Notes under the pieces: generated by a model | What the model was told of the DNA's origin: nothing | Database searches by the model: none | What the model saw: the letters and a program-made list of their open reading frames with translations, nothing else | Translations under genes and position numbers: made by a program | NCBI GenBank assembly: GCA_900696495.1 | Contig: CAADGI010000014.1 | Span: forward strand, 248,001 to 312,000 | From: an uncultured Alphaproteobacteria bacterium | Lineage (GTDB): Bacteria > Pseudomonadota > Alphaproteobacteria > Micavibrionales > Micavibrionaceae | DNA length: 64,000 bases | Direction of reading: 5' to 3' | In this document: positions 35,937 through 44,044 of the stretch, piece after piece | Position numbering within the stretch: the stretch's first letter is position 1 | How the letters are laid out: the number at the start of each line of letters is the position of its first letter

Positions 35937-37214
35937 CTACGCAGCACGGCGCTTGCGGTAGGCGGCCTCGAGATCGGGGCGGCCGAACAAATGCCCCTGG
36001 CCGTACGAGATATCGAAATCCAGCAACTCAACAAGATCGTTCTCGGCTTCGACTTTTTCAACGATCAGGCTGATGCCGTTGCCTTCCAGCGCGCGCTTGC
36101 GGCGCATAAGCTCGGCGCGGCCCTTGTCGCTGCGGGTGTAGGGCAGCAGCGTGCGCGCGGAAATCTTGACAAAGCGGATGTGGTATTTCTGCAGGTCGGC
36201 GATTTCAAAGTCGGGAACCTCGACATGATCGAGCGAAACCGAGCAGCCGAGCTTGCCGAGGCCGCGCAATATTTCACGCGAGGCGGCATCCAGCATTTTG
36301 AACTGCGGCACGGCGATTTCCAGCACCAGGCGCGGCGCGAGATGGCGGTTCTGCGCGAGAAAACCCAGCAGCGTTTTGAGAAATAAAGTGTTCCGCAGCG
36401 TGCCCTGCGAGATATTCATGAACAGCGGCGCGGCGCGCTCGACATGCGCCGAGGATCGAATTGTTTTCAGACATTCCGCGAGCAGCAAATTATCGATCTC
36501 ATTCGCGAGCTTGTTTTCCTGCGCGAGGCGCATGTAACGCCGCGCGGGCAGATACATGCCGGGCCGGGCGCGGACGCGGGCGAAGACTTCATAGAAACGA
36601 ACCCGGCGCTGCGGCAGGCGCACGATGGGTTGGACGAATACATCGACGGCGCGGGAGCGCACCGCGTGGCCGACCAGTTCGCGCACCACCATGTCGCTGA
36701 GATCGTCATATTCGGCATCGTTGGCGATGCGCGGCTGCGGCTCGGGCGTGGGTGTTTTCTGGCCGGGGCGCACCGCGCGCGGCGTTGCGGGCTCGGCAGC
36801 GCTAGGGCGGCGGCGCAGCGCGCCGGGCAGCGCTTCATCGATAAGTGCTTTGGGCGGTGCGGGACGGGGAGCGGGCTTTGCAGCCTCCGCCTGGTCGGTC
36901 TGTTTGTTCAGGCGGCGGTTCACATCGGCGATTTCCTGCCGGATGTTCAGGATATCCTGCCTTGTGCTGGTGACTTTCTGTGACAGCGAGGAGAGATTGT
37001 CCGACAGGCCCTTCATGCGGAAAGACAGCCCATTCTCCCAGAATTTGCGGCGGCGGACATCGTTGGTCACATAGGCGACCGTGACGAAAAATCCGGCGGC
37101 GACGAGCGCAAGTTCCAATGAAACGAAAGCGAGCGAGGCAACCACAACCGCCGCGCCGAGAGCGGCGAGGGCGTTCAGGATATTATTCTGCTTCTGCGGT
37201 TTTTTAGGCGCCAT
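35937..37214 (-). CDS. tipF: TipF-like membrane protein with degenerate EAL domain
   Basis: 425 residues. Two hydrophobic segments near residues 14-48, a coiled coil (SLSQKVTSTRQDILNIRQEI region, 72-105), a Pro-rich linker and a C-terminal EAL-type domain (185-420). This is the layout of TipF, which in Caulobacter binds cyclic di-GMP and helps place the flagellum. The catalytic motifs are lost: EVFAR for EAL, SLDHVEV for DDFG, so hydrolysis of cyclic di-GMP is unlikely while binding remains possible. The nearby ctrA and flagellar genes support a flagellar role. Confidence 0.75.
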   Translation of the reverse strand: MAPKKPQKQNNILNALAALGAAVVVASLAFVSLELALVAAGFFVTVAYVTNDVRRRKFWENGLSFRMKGLSDNLSSLSQKVTSTRQDILNIRQEIADVNRRLNKQTDQAEAAKPAPRPAPPKALIDEALPGALRRRPSAAEPATPRAVRPGQKTPTPEPQPRIANDAEYDDLSDMVVRELVGHAVRSRAVDVFVQPIVRLPQRRVRFYEVFARVRARPGMYLPARRYMRLAQENKLANEIDNLLLAECLKTIRSSAHVERAAPLFMNISQGTLRNTLFLKTLLGFLAQNRHLAPRLVLEIAVPQFKMLDAASREILRGLGKLGCSVSLDHVEVPDFEIADLQKYHIRFVKISARTLLPYTRSDKGRAELMRRKRALEGNGISLIVEKVEAENDLVELLDFDISYGQGHLFGRPDLEAAYRKRRAA

Positions 37215-37259
37215 CGGCTTTTTTAAATCCCGTTATAAATTCAAATGAAAGTAAAAATA

Positions 37260-37327
37260 TTAACGCGAAGATCCGAAGAAGCGAAGTTAAGACTTTACTC
37301 TTCGTGACTCCGGGTCTTCGCGTTAAA
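37260..37327. repeat. Long inverted repeat, ACGCGAAG family
   Basis: TTAACGCGAAGATCCGAAG on the left pairs with GGGTCTTCGCGTTAA on the right, between pyrD and the TipF-like gene. Confidence 0.75.
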
Positions 37328-37335
37328 AAACTTTT

Positions 37336-38412
37336 TTACTTTTTTCCAGCACAACCTACAGCCTCGGAAATACTCTTAAATCCATCTTTCTTCAGCAGCG
37401 CCAGCAATTCCTGATTTATGGAATTTGCCACGGCTGGGCCTTTGAATACAAGCGACGTATAGAGCTGCACCAGCGACGCGCCCGCCCGGATTTTCTCGTA
37501 AGCATCTGATCCGCTTGAGATTCCGCCGACGCCGATGATCGGCAGTTTCCCTTCCGTCAGGCGGTAAAAGCTGCGGATGATTTCGGTGGATTTGGCGGTA
37601 AGGGGCCGGCCGCTGAGGCCGCCCTTCTCGGCGGCGAAATCGCCGGGCAGGGAGTCGGGGCGGTCGAGCGTCGTGTTGGAGAGAATAAGTCCGTCGATCC
37701 CGGCCTCAAGAACCGTGCGCGCGATTTCTTCCTGCTGGTCTTCGGACAGATCGGGCGCGAGTTTAACGAGCAGCGGCGGCGGGTGATCGCCGCAGGATTT
37801 TTTCCGCTCGGCCAGCACGGCGGCGAGGAGTTCAAGCAGCGGCCCGCGTTCCTGCAAATTGCGCAGGCCCGGCGTGTTGGGCGATGAAATATTGATCGTG
37901 ATGTAATCCGCCATAGGGCCGAGCATATTGATCAGCGCGGTGTAATCCTTCGCGGGCTCGGTCTGATTTTTATTCATGCCGATATTGATGCCGAGCACGC
38001 CGGGCGGGCGGTGCCTGCTGTCGAGAAATTTTTCGAGATTGGATTTGAAGACGTTCATGCCTTCGCTGGGGAAACCCAGACGATTGATGACGGATTCCGT
38101 TTTGGGATCGCGGAACACGCGTGGCGCGGGATTGCCGGGCTGCGGTTTCGGCGTCACGGTTCCCGCCTCGACGAAACCGAAACCCATTCTGAACGCCGGG
38201 CTGATGACTTCGGCATTTTTGTCGAAACCCGCCGAGAGTCCGACCGGGTTCGGGAATTTGAGGCCCCAGAGTTTGACCTCCAGCGCCGGGTCGTCGACCG
38301 AGCCGCACGGGGGGAGCAAACCGGATTTTAATGCCTTTAATGTGAGTTGATGCGCCGTCTCGGGATCGGCCTTGAAGATAAGCGGGCGGAAAAGATCATA
38401 AAAACCGGGCAT
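37336..38412 (-). CDS. pyrD: Dihydroorotate dehydrogenase, class 2
   Basis: 358 residues, the length of the quinone-linked membrane-associated form. It oxidises dihydroorotate to orotate in pyrimidine synthesis. Typical stretches are GFGFVEAGTVTPKPQPGNP, the catalytic Ser region ITINISSPNTPGLR, and the FMN-binding GVGGISSGSDAYEKIRAGA. The first 20 residues form the short membrane-associated helix. Confidence 0.96.
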   Translation of the reverse strand: MPGFYDLFRPLIFKADPETAHQLTLKALKSGLLPPCGSVDDPALEVKLWGLKFPNPVGLSAGFDKNAEVISPAFRMGFGFVEAGTVTPKPQPGNPAPRVFRDPKTESVINRLGFPSEGMNVFKSNLEKFLDSRHRPPGVLGINIGMNKNQTEPAKDYTALINMLGPMADYITINISSPNTPGLRNLQERGPLLELLAAVLAERKKSCGDHPPPLLVKLAPDLSEDQQEEIARTVLEAGIDGLILSNTTLDRPDSLPGDFAAEKGGLSGRPLTAKSTEIIRSFYRLTEGKLPIIGVGGISSGSDAYEKIRAGASLVQLYTSLVFKGPAVANSINQELLALLKKDGFKSISEAVGCAGKK

Positions 38413-38417
38413 GATTT

Positions 38418-38497
38418 AAGTAATAAGTGTTAAGTGTTAAGTTGTAAGTAAAAAAAACACCATCAAGCTCTTATAACTTAATCACTTATCACTTATT
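38418..38497. repeat. Inverted repeat, AATAAGTG family
   Basis: AGTAATAAGTGTTAAGTG on the left and CACTTATCACTTATT on the right with an AT-rich centre, between pyrD and pgsA; it runs into the pgsA stop. Confidence 0.65.
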
Positions 38498-39044
38498 GCT
38501 TGATATGGTCCAGCCCGGCCTTCATATATCCCCACCCGGTGATCAAGGTGATCACCATTGCGATAACAAGCATGGCGCGGCCCGGCCATTCATCGCCCGG
38601 AATATAGGGCCCGATCATGAGCAGGCCTGTGGCGATCATCTGGGTGCTGGTTTTCCATTTTGCCAGTTTTGTGACGGGGAGTTGAATGTTGTGAGGCCCG
38701 AGATATTCCCGTAAGCCCGAAACCATGAATTCGCGCGCCAGGATCAGAACCGCTGCCAAGGCCCATACGCCGAAAATGCGATCGGTGACGGCCATGACAA
38801 TGAACAGGGCCGCGATGAAAATTTTGTCAGAAATCGGATCAAGAAACGTGCCGAAAGCGCTGGTCGTGTTCATTTTTCTCGCAATCCAGCCATCGAGATA
38901 ATCGGTGATGCAGGCCAGCACGTAAAGCGCGAACGCCCACCAGATCCCCGTTGCGCCCCAGTCCGGTTCGCCGATCAGCAAAACCAGGATGACCGGCAAA
39001 ACCGCCAGCCGCGAGATGGTCAACAGGTTGGGAAGGTTGAGCAT
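38493..39044 (-). CDS. pgsA: CDP-diacylglycerol-glycerol-3-phosphate 3-phosphatidyltransferase
   Basis: 183 residues with four hydrophobic segments. It commits CDP-diacylglycerol to phosphatidylglycerol. The CDP-alcohol transferase motif is complete: DYLDGWIARKM, then GTFLDPISDK, giving the spacing DG-x2-AR-x8-G-x3-D-x3-D. It starts 3 bases after the stop of the upstream membrane protein, so the two form an operon. Confidence 0.94.
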   Translation of the reverse strand: MLNLPNLLTISRLAVLPVILVLLIGEPDWGATGIWWAFALYVLACITDYLDGWIARKMNTTSAFGTFLDPISDKIFIAALFIVMAVTDRIFGVWALAAVLILAREFMVSGLREYLGPHNIQLPVTKLAKWKTSTQMIATGLLMIGPYIPGDEWPGRAMLVIAMVITLITGWGYMKAGLDHIKQ

Positions 39045-39047
39045 GCC

Positions 39048-40046
39048 TTATTCTTTCTCCGGCGCGTTGAACGAGGCGATCAGTGAATGGTGGTCCGACC
39101 CCATCGCCGGGCCTCGTCTGATATCCGTGAGCATCAGTCTATCGTTATAGAGCACATGATCAATCGGGATTTTCAGGAACGGGAATAAAAAATGCGCCGC
39201 CCAGGTGGTTTCGGGCAGCAGGCGGTAATTCTGGTAATGCAGGCCGGATGTTTTCAGGAAATCGCCGAAATAGGGGGAATAGGGCGTGATGTTCCAGTCG
39301 CCCGAGGCGATGACGAATTCCGATTGTTCATTTTTGACGGCGTTGGCAAGGCCTGCCAGCGTGCCGTTGCGGTGGTCGCTGTAGGTTTTGCCTATCGGCA
39401 CCTGCGTGTGGAAGCTGTAAATGACAATGGGCGGCATGCCGGGTTTTTTGATTTCGATGCGGCTGGCCGCCGCCGTGAACCAGCTGACGTCCGATCTGTC
39501 GGAGAGCGGGATTTTGGCGACTTCGAACGGATAGCGGCTGAGAACCGACACATCGTTGAAGCGGTCTTTTTTATCCGCCGGATGCTGGTTTGGAAAAAAA
39601 TCCCTGAACTGTTCCAGCTCTTCAATCGTGCGCACGCCGCTCTCCTGCACGATCAGAACGTCGATGTTGGCGGCGTTCTCTTCGAACCACCTCCGCATCT
39701 GCGGGAAATGATCGTTGCGGAATAATTTATTGTATTGCATCACCGTGAAATTGGTTTCCGCGGCGGGCCGCGTGAACAGGAGCGGGTCCTGCATCAGCCA
39801 CCGTGTTTCCACGATGCTGAAAACCATGACAAACGCGCACAGCCCCGCCAGCCAGTATTGATGCATCAGGAGTAGTAAAGCCGCGAGAATAAACCCGCCC
39901 ACCGCATATTGAATCGTGAAATGGCTGAAAAGCTCGAACGCCCAGTGAAAACGGGCGAGCAGCGAGAATGAAAACGAAATCAGCAGGAACCAGGCAACGT
40001 TGCTGGCCCACGAGATGACTTGAGGAGGGAGATGCGAGAGGTCCAT
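39048..40046 (-). CDS. Membrane protein with endonuclease/exonuclease/phosphatase domain
   Basis: 332 residues. Two to three hydrophobic segments in the first 85 residues are followed by an EEP-fold domain that would face the periplasm or membrane surface. Active-site pieces are ASGDWNITPYS and the final GSDHHSLIASF; YNKLF and VQESG mark earlier strands. Such proteins are annotated YafD-like; the substrate (nucleic acid, sugar phosphate or lipid phosphate) is unknown. It is the gene before pgsA. Confidence 0.82.
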   Translation of the reverse strand: MDLSHLPPQVISWASNVAWFLLISFSFSLLARFHWAFELFSHFTIQYAVGGFILAALLLLMHQYWLAGLCAFVMVFSIVETRWLMQDPLLFTRPAAETNFTVMQYNKLFRNDHFPQMRRWFEENAANIDVLIVQESGVRTIEELEQFRDFFPNQHPADKKDRFNDVSVLSRYPFEVAKIPLSDRSDVSWFTAAASRIEIKKPGMPPIVIYSFHTQVPIGKTYSDHRNGTLAGLANAVKNEQSEFVIASGDWNITPYSPYFGDFLKTSGLHYQNYRLLPETTWAAHFLFPFLKIPIDHVLYNDRLMLTDIRRGPAMGSDHHSLIASFNAPEKE

Positions 40047-40067
40047 GAGGCAATATTATCAGGTTTC

Positions 40068-40145
40068 GTCATTGCGAGGAGGCCTTAAGCCGACGAAGCA
40101 ATCCATCTTTAAAAACTGGATTGCTTCGCTTCGCTCGCAATGACA
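40068..40145. repeat. Palindromic element, family C
   Basis: GTCATTGCGAGGAGG at one end, GCTTCGCTCGCAATGACA at the other, between the EEP-fold gene and ctrA. Confidence 0.8.
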
Positions 40146-40151
40146 GGAAGG

Positions 40152-40865
40152 CTACGCGTTAGCGGCTTTTTTCTTCTTTTCTTTTTCCGCTTCCGGGTCG
40201 CGCAGGACATAGCCGCGGCCCCAGACGGTTTCGATATAATTGTCGCCGCCTGCCGCATCTGCCAGTTTCTTGCGGAGCTTGCAGATGAATACGTCGATGA
40301 TCTTGACCTCGGGTTCGTCCATGCCGCCATAGAGGTGGTTCAGGAACATTTCCTTGGTCAGCGTCGAGCCTTTGCGCAGGGAAAGCAGTTCGATGATGCC
40401 GTATTCCTTGCCCGTCAGGTGCAGGGGTTTGCTGTCGACTTCCACCGTGCGGGTGTCGAGGTTCACGAGCACCTTGCCGGTCTGGATGACCGACTGCGAA
40501 TGGCCCTGCGAACGGCGGACAATCGCCTGGATGCGGGCGATCAGTTCACGTTTATCAAACGGCTTGGTCAGGTAATCGTCGGCGCCGTAGCCGAGACCCT
40601 TGATCTTGTTGTCGAGCTCGGTGAGGCCCGAGAGGATGAGGATGGGGGTTTCGACCTTGGAGTCTCGCAGCGCCTTGAGGACGTCATAGCCGTCCATGTC
40701 GGGGAGCATGAGGTCGAGAATGATGATGTCGTAGTCGTAAATTTTTCCGATTTCGAGACCGTCTTCGCCGAGATCGGCGAGATCAACGATATAGCCTTCG
40801 GATTTCAGCATCAGCTCGATGCTTTTAGCGGTTGAAGTATCGTCTTCTACTAAAAGTACGCGCAT
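40152..40865 (-). CDS. ctrA: Cell-cycle response regulator CtrA
   Basis: 237 residues, receiver plus winged-helix DNA-binding domain of the OmpR class. The phosphorylated Asp is in [15 protein letters not shown]. The C-terminal part contains the near-invariant CtrA blocks [18 protein letters not shown] and [19 protein letters not shown]. CtrA controls flagellar, division and replication genes by binding TTAA-N7-TTAA sites. The C-terminus here is Lys-rich and ends AANA, whereas Caulobacter CtrA ends in two alanines used for ClpXP degradation. Confidence 0.97.
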   Translation of the reverse strand: MRVLLVEDDTSTAKSIELMLKSEGYIVDLADLGEDGLEIGKIYDYDIIILDLMLPDMDGYDVLKALRDSKVETPILILSGLTELDNKIKGLGYGADDYLTKPFDKRELIARIQAIVRRSQGHSQSVIQTGKVLVNLDTRTVEVDSKPLHLTGKEYGIIELLSLRKGSTLTKEMFLNHLYGGMDEPEVKIIDVFICKLRKKLADAAGGDNYIETVWGRGYVLRDPEAEKEKKKKAANA

Positions 40866-40900
40866 GATATATCCCCTAATATGAAAATATTCTTTTGATT

Positions 40901-40969
40901 ATTTAATATTCATTAATATTAATTTTAACAAATTTAAGAAAAGTTAACAAATTCTTTTAATTTTTTTGC
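40901..40969. promoter_or_regulatory. TTAA-rich region upstream of ctrA
   Basis: Seven TTAA tetramers occur in about 65 bases upstream of ctrA. None of the pairs has exactly the N7 spacing, but two have N6. The cluster could be a weak autoregulatory CtrA region or simply AT-rich promoter DNA. Confidence 0.35.
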
Positions 40970-40980
40970 GCAAACGCAGC

Positions 40981-41008
40981 AAAAACGGGCCTTTTCAGGC
41001 CCGTTTTT
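40981..41008 (-). terminator. Intrinsic terminator of the peptidoglycan-binding gene
   Basis: AAAAACGGGCC and GGCCCGTTTTT form an 11-base stem with T-runs on both strands, 38 bases after the stop of the upstream minus-strand gene. Confidence 0.8.
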
Positions 41009-41045
41009 ATTAGATTATTGCGTAAAGGGTAGTTAGGAAGGCTTA

Positions 41046-41621
41046 TTAGTAACCGCCGCCCGTGCTACCCGATGCGCTGCCGCTCGAGTTCGTGCTCGAT
41101 GAACCCGAAGCGCCGAGCTCAACGCCGAGCTGGTCCAGCGTGTTGGTGTTCAGCTGGCCTGTGGCGCCCAGCTGGTTCTGTTGCTGGAACTGCATCAGCG
41201 CGCTCGCCGTGCGGGGACCCCAGACACCGTCAGCCTGGCCGTTGTAAAAACCTTCCTGGCGCAGAGCCTGCTGGATCTGGATCACGTCGTTACGGGCGAG
41301 ATTCTCGCCGGTGATGACCTGGCCGCTGGCGTCGGCGGATGTATTCGACGACGTGCTGGATGATGTATCAGCGGATGTGTCGGCTGAAGTATCCGAAGAC
41401 ATGCTGCTCGACATGCCCGATGAACCGGTGCCGGTCGAGCCGACATCTTCAGATTCGTTCGATGTGTTGACCGAGTTGCTGGTGTCAACGTTCGCACCAA
41501 CTCCCGCAACGCCGGCGTCAATGCCGACACCCGTGCTGGCGCCTGTATTCAGTGAGGTTTCCGCAAAAGCAGGAACCGATATCGCTGTCGTAAGCAGCGT
41601 CAGGGCTAAGAGCCGTTTCAT
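41046..41621 (-). CDS. Exported peptidoglycan-binding domain protein
   Basis: 191 residues with AAGGAG before the ATG. A signal peptide (KRLLALTLLTTAISVPAFA) is followed by a Ser/Thr-rich low-complexity stretch (residues 50-100) and one peptidoglycan_binding_1 domain (ALRQEGFYNGQADGVWGPRT, residues 115-165). A Ser/Gly-rich tail ends in Tyr. It is probably periplasmic and cell-wall bound. It is divergent from fliI. Confidence 0.85.
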   Translation of the reverse strand: MKRLLALTLLTTAISVPAFAETSLNTGASTGVGIDAGVAGVGANVDTSNSVNTSNESEDVGSTGTGSSGMSSSMSSDTSADTSADTSSSTSSNTSADASGQVITGENLARNDVIQIQQALRQEGFYNGQADGVWGPRTASALMQFQQQNQLGATGQLNTNTLDQLGVELGASGSSSTNSSGSASGSTGGGY

Positions 41622-41721
41622 AATAGTCTCCTTTTCTTATCGTTTACTGAGGTAAGACCATGACAACGCCCGGCATTAGAAAAAGTTCATGAAAAAGGCC
41701 GAAATTTTGCTAAATTAAGCT

Positions 41722-43056
41722 ATGGACCGTCTTGCAGAGCAGGCCATGGCCTCGGTTTCCGTGCTTCAGCGCGAGGAAGTCTATGGGCGTGTGACTAAAA
41801 TCCTGGGATTGCTGGTGGAGATTGCAGGCTTCGGCGCGGGGCTTTCGATCGGCTCGATGGTGCGATTGCGTCCCCACGGACGGCCCGATGTGCCGTGTGA
41901 GGTTGTGGGCTTCCGCGAGGGACACGCGCTGCTGATGCCGTTCGGCACGCTGGAGGGGGTGGGTCTGGGATGCCGCGCCGTCATCCAGGAGCAGGCGCCT
42001 GTCATCCTGCCGCATGATAAATGGCTGGGCCGCGTCATCAACGGCATGGCGCAGCCGATCGATGGGCTGGGTCCGCTGCCGCAGGGCGGACACCCGATCC
42101 CGCTCAAGAACAAACCGCCCGCGCCGCATTCACGGCAAAGACTGGGCAAACAGCTCGATCTCGGCGTGCGCGCGATGAATACGTTCATATCCATGGCGCG
42201 CGGGCAGAGGATGGGTATTTTCTCCGGCTCCGGCGTGGGTAAATCGGTTCTGCTTTCCATGATGGCGCGTTACACGAGTGCGGATGTTTCGGTCATCGGG
42301 CTGGTCGGCGAGCGCGGCCGCGAGGTGCAGGAATTCCTGGAAGACGATCTCGGGCCCGAGGGCCTCGCGCGTTCCGTTGTGATTGTCGCGACGGGTGATG
42401 AACCGGCCTTGATGCGCAGGCAAGCGGCCTACACCACGCTGGCGATTGCCGAATATATGCGTGACCAGGGGCGGCAGGTTCTGTGCCTGATCGATTCCGT
42501 CACGCGCTTTGCGATGGCGCAGCGCGAGATTGGATTATCCGCCGGCGAGCCGCCGACATCGAAAGGTTATCCGCCGACCACGTTTGGCGAATTGTCGCGG
42601 TTGCTGGAGCGCGCCGGGCCGGGCGCGCCGGGGCAGGGATCGATCACGGGATTATTTTCCGTCCTCGTCGAGGGCGATGACCATAACGAGCCGATCTCGG
42701 ACGCCGTGCGCGGGATCGTTGATGGTCACGTGGTGATGGAACGCGAAATCGCCGACCGCGGACGCTACCCGGCGATCAATGTGCTGAAATCGATTTCCCG
42801 CGCCATGCCCGGCGTGCTGACGCCCGAGCAGAACGCCATCATCCGCCGCGCCAAGCAGGTGATCACCGTGTATGAGGATATGGCGGAGCTTATTCGCCTC
42901 GGCGCCTATCGCAAGGGCAGCGACAAGGCGGTGGACGAGTCGCTCATTCTTTATCCGCAGCTTGAGGAATTTCTGCGGCAGGATAAGGACGATTCAACAT
43001 CGGTTGAGGAATCATTTGAACGATTGGCCCAAATTCTGGGGATGCCCTATGGATAA
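41722..43056 (+). CDS. fliI: Flagellum-specific ATP synthase FliI
   Basis: 444 residues. It is the hexameric ATPase of the flagellar export apparatus, unfolding and feeding substrates with FliH and FliJ. Walker A reads [14 protein letters not shown], Walker B is in [18 protein letters not shown], and the specific stretch [13 protein letters not shown] distinguishes it from ATP synthase beta. fliJ follows on the same strand. Confidence 0.96.
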   Translation: MDRLAEQAMASVSVLQREEVYGRVTKILGLLVEIAGFGAGLSIGSMVRLRPHGRPDVPCEVVGFREGHALLMPFGTLEGVGLGCRAVIQEQAPVILPHDKWLGRVINGMAQPIDGLGPLPQGGHPIPLKNKPPAPHSRQRLGKQLDLGVRAMNTFISMARGQRMGIFSGSGVGKSVLLSMMARYTSADVSVIGLVGERGREVQEFLEDDLGPEGLARSVVIVATGDEPALMRRQAAYTTLAIAEYMRDQGRQVLCLIDSVTRFAMAQREIGLSAGEPPTSKGYPPTTFGELSRLLERAGPGAPGQGSITGLFSVLVEGDDHNEPISDAVRGIVDGHVVMEREIADRGRYPAINVLKSISRAMPGVLTPEQNAIIRRAKQVITVYEDMAELIRLGAYRKGSDKAVDESLILYPQLEEFLRQDKDDSTSVEESFERLAQILGMPYG

Positions 43057-43063
43057 CTATCCT

Positions 43064-43132
43064 GTCATGCCCGCGCAGGCGGGCATCCGGCCTTTTTCTT
43101 TTTGCCAGACCCCCGCCTTCGCGGGGGTGACA
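43064..43132. repeat. Palindromic element, family A, between fliI and fliJ
   Basis: GCCCGCGCAGGCGGGC and CCCCCGCCTTCGCGGGGG hairpins fill most of the gap within this two-gene operon, so they are part of its transcript. Confidence 0.85.
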
Positions 43133-43142
43133 AGAGGGGCTT

Positions 43143-43568
43143 ATGGCTGACCTCAACCCGCTCATCCGCGTTCGCAAGCACACCGTCGAACAGAAGCAGA
43201 AATTTTTGGCCGAACTTTACCGGCAGGCGGACGAACTGCAAAATCACAAGGCCGCGCTGCAGCGCCAGATGAAAGAAGAGCGCGACGCGCTCGAAAAAAT
43301 GAACAGCATCGACATGATCACGGCTTTTTCCGCTTATGTCGAGGCGGTGAAGGAACGCATTTCCGACATCGACGAGGCGATGGAGAAACTGGAGACGCGC
43401 ATCGAGATCGCGCGCGAGGATATGCGCGAGGCTTTCGCCGAATTCAAGAAAATCGAGATCACGCAGGAGCGCCGCGAAGCCGAGGAATACCGCGCCATCG
43501 AAAAAAAACAGGCGGAATTGCTGGACGAGGCCGCCATCGAGGGTTATCGCCGTCGCGTGACGGAATAA
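43143..43568 (+). CDS. fliJ: Flagellar export chaperone FliJ
   Basis: 141 residues, almost entirely coiled coil rich in Glu, Lys and Arg, which is how FliJ looks. It sits in the FliI ring and helps couple export to the gate protein FlhA. The assignment rests on length, composition and its place just after fliI; sequence alone is weak in this family. The stop codon lies in the terminator stem. Confidence 0.85.
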   Translation: MADLNPLIRVRKHTVEQKQKFLAELYRQADELQNHKAALQRQMKEERDALEKMNSIDMITAFSAYVEAVKERISDIDEAMEKLETRIEIAREDMREAFAEFKKIEITQERREAEEYRAIEKKQAELLDEAAIEGYRRRVTE

Positions 43569-43600
43569 ACCCCCGAATTTGACACCCGGGTTTATTTTAT
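43564..43600 (+). terminator. Terminator of fliI-fliJ
   Basis: AATAAACCC and GGGTTTATT form a 9-base stem that includes the fliJ stop codon, followed by TTATG. Confidence 0.55.
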
Positions 43601-43627
43601 GTAAAAACTCCTTCTCGGGAGTAAACC

Positions 43628-44044
43628 ATGACTGTGTTGTATAAATACCTGGAAACGGCGGTGAGCGCTGTTGAACGGCATCCTTTAATCAGACAGAATT
43701 TTTCAGATCTGGGCGTTGTGCACAGGGTTGTTCCGCCCATGCAGCGCAAAGAGGTTTTCGAGCGCCTTGGCAGAGTTTTAAAAAGCGATCCTGAAAATCC
43801 GCTTATATATTTGAACCTGGCTTTCTTTGCGGCTGCGGCTAATCGTTACGACATAGCGGAAGTGTTTTCTTTTGCAGCCTGCAACTTTAAAAAGGGCAAG
43901 TCGGGGCTTAAGCCTGAGGACCGCATCATAGCTGAGAATGTTTATAACTCCTCAAAAGCGAAAACCCATCGCTCAGACGAGGTTCATAACCCGCTCGTTG
44001 CGGCTGCGAAGGAATGCGGCGTCATCAAACCTTCAACGCCGTGA
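43628..44044 (+). CDS. Protein of unknown function (138 residues), possibly TPR-like
   Basis: GGGAGTAAACC precedes the ATG. The protein is helical; YLNLAFFAAAANRYDIAEV in the middle has the look of a tetratricopeptide-type helix pair. No signal peptide. It ends one base before the stop of the convergent fliK-like gene. Its place beside fliJ suggests, but does not prove, a flagellar link. Confidence 0.65.
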   Translation: MTVLYKYLETAVSAVERHPLIRQNFSDLGVVHRVVPPMQRKEVFERLGRVLKSDPENPLIYLNLAFFAAAANRYDIAEVFSFAACNFKKGKSGLKPEDRIIAENVYNSSKAKTHRSDEVHNPLVAAAKECGVIKPSTP

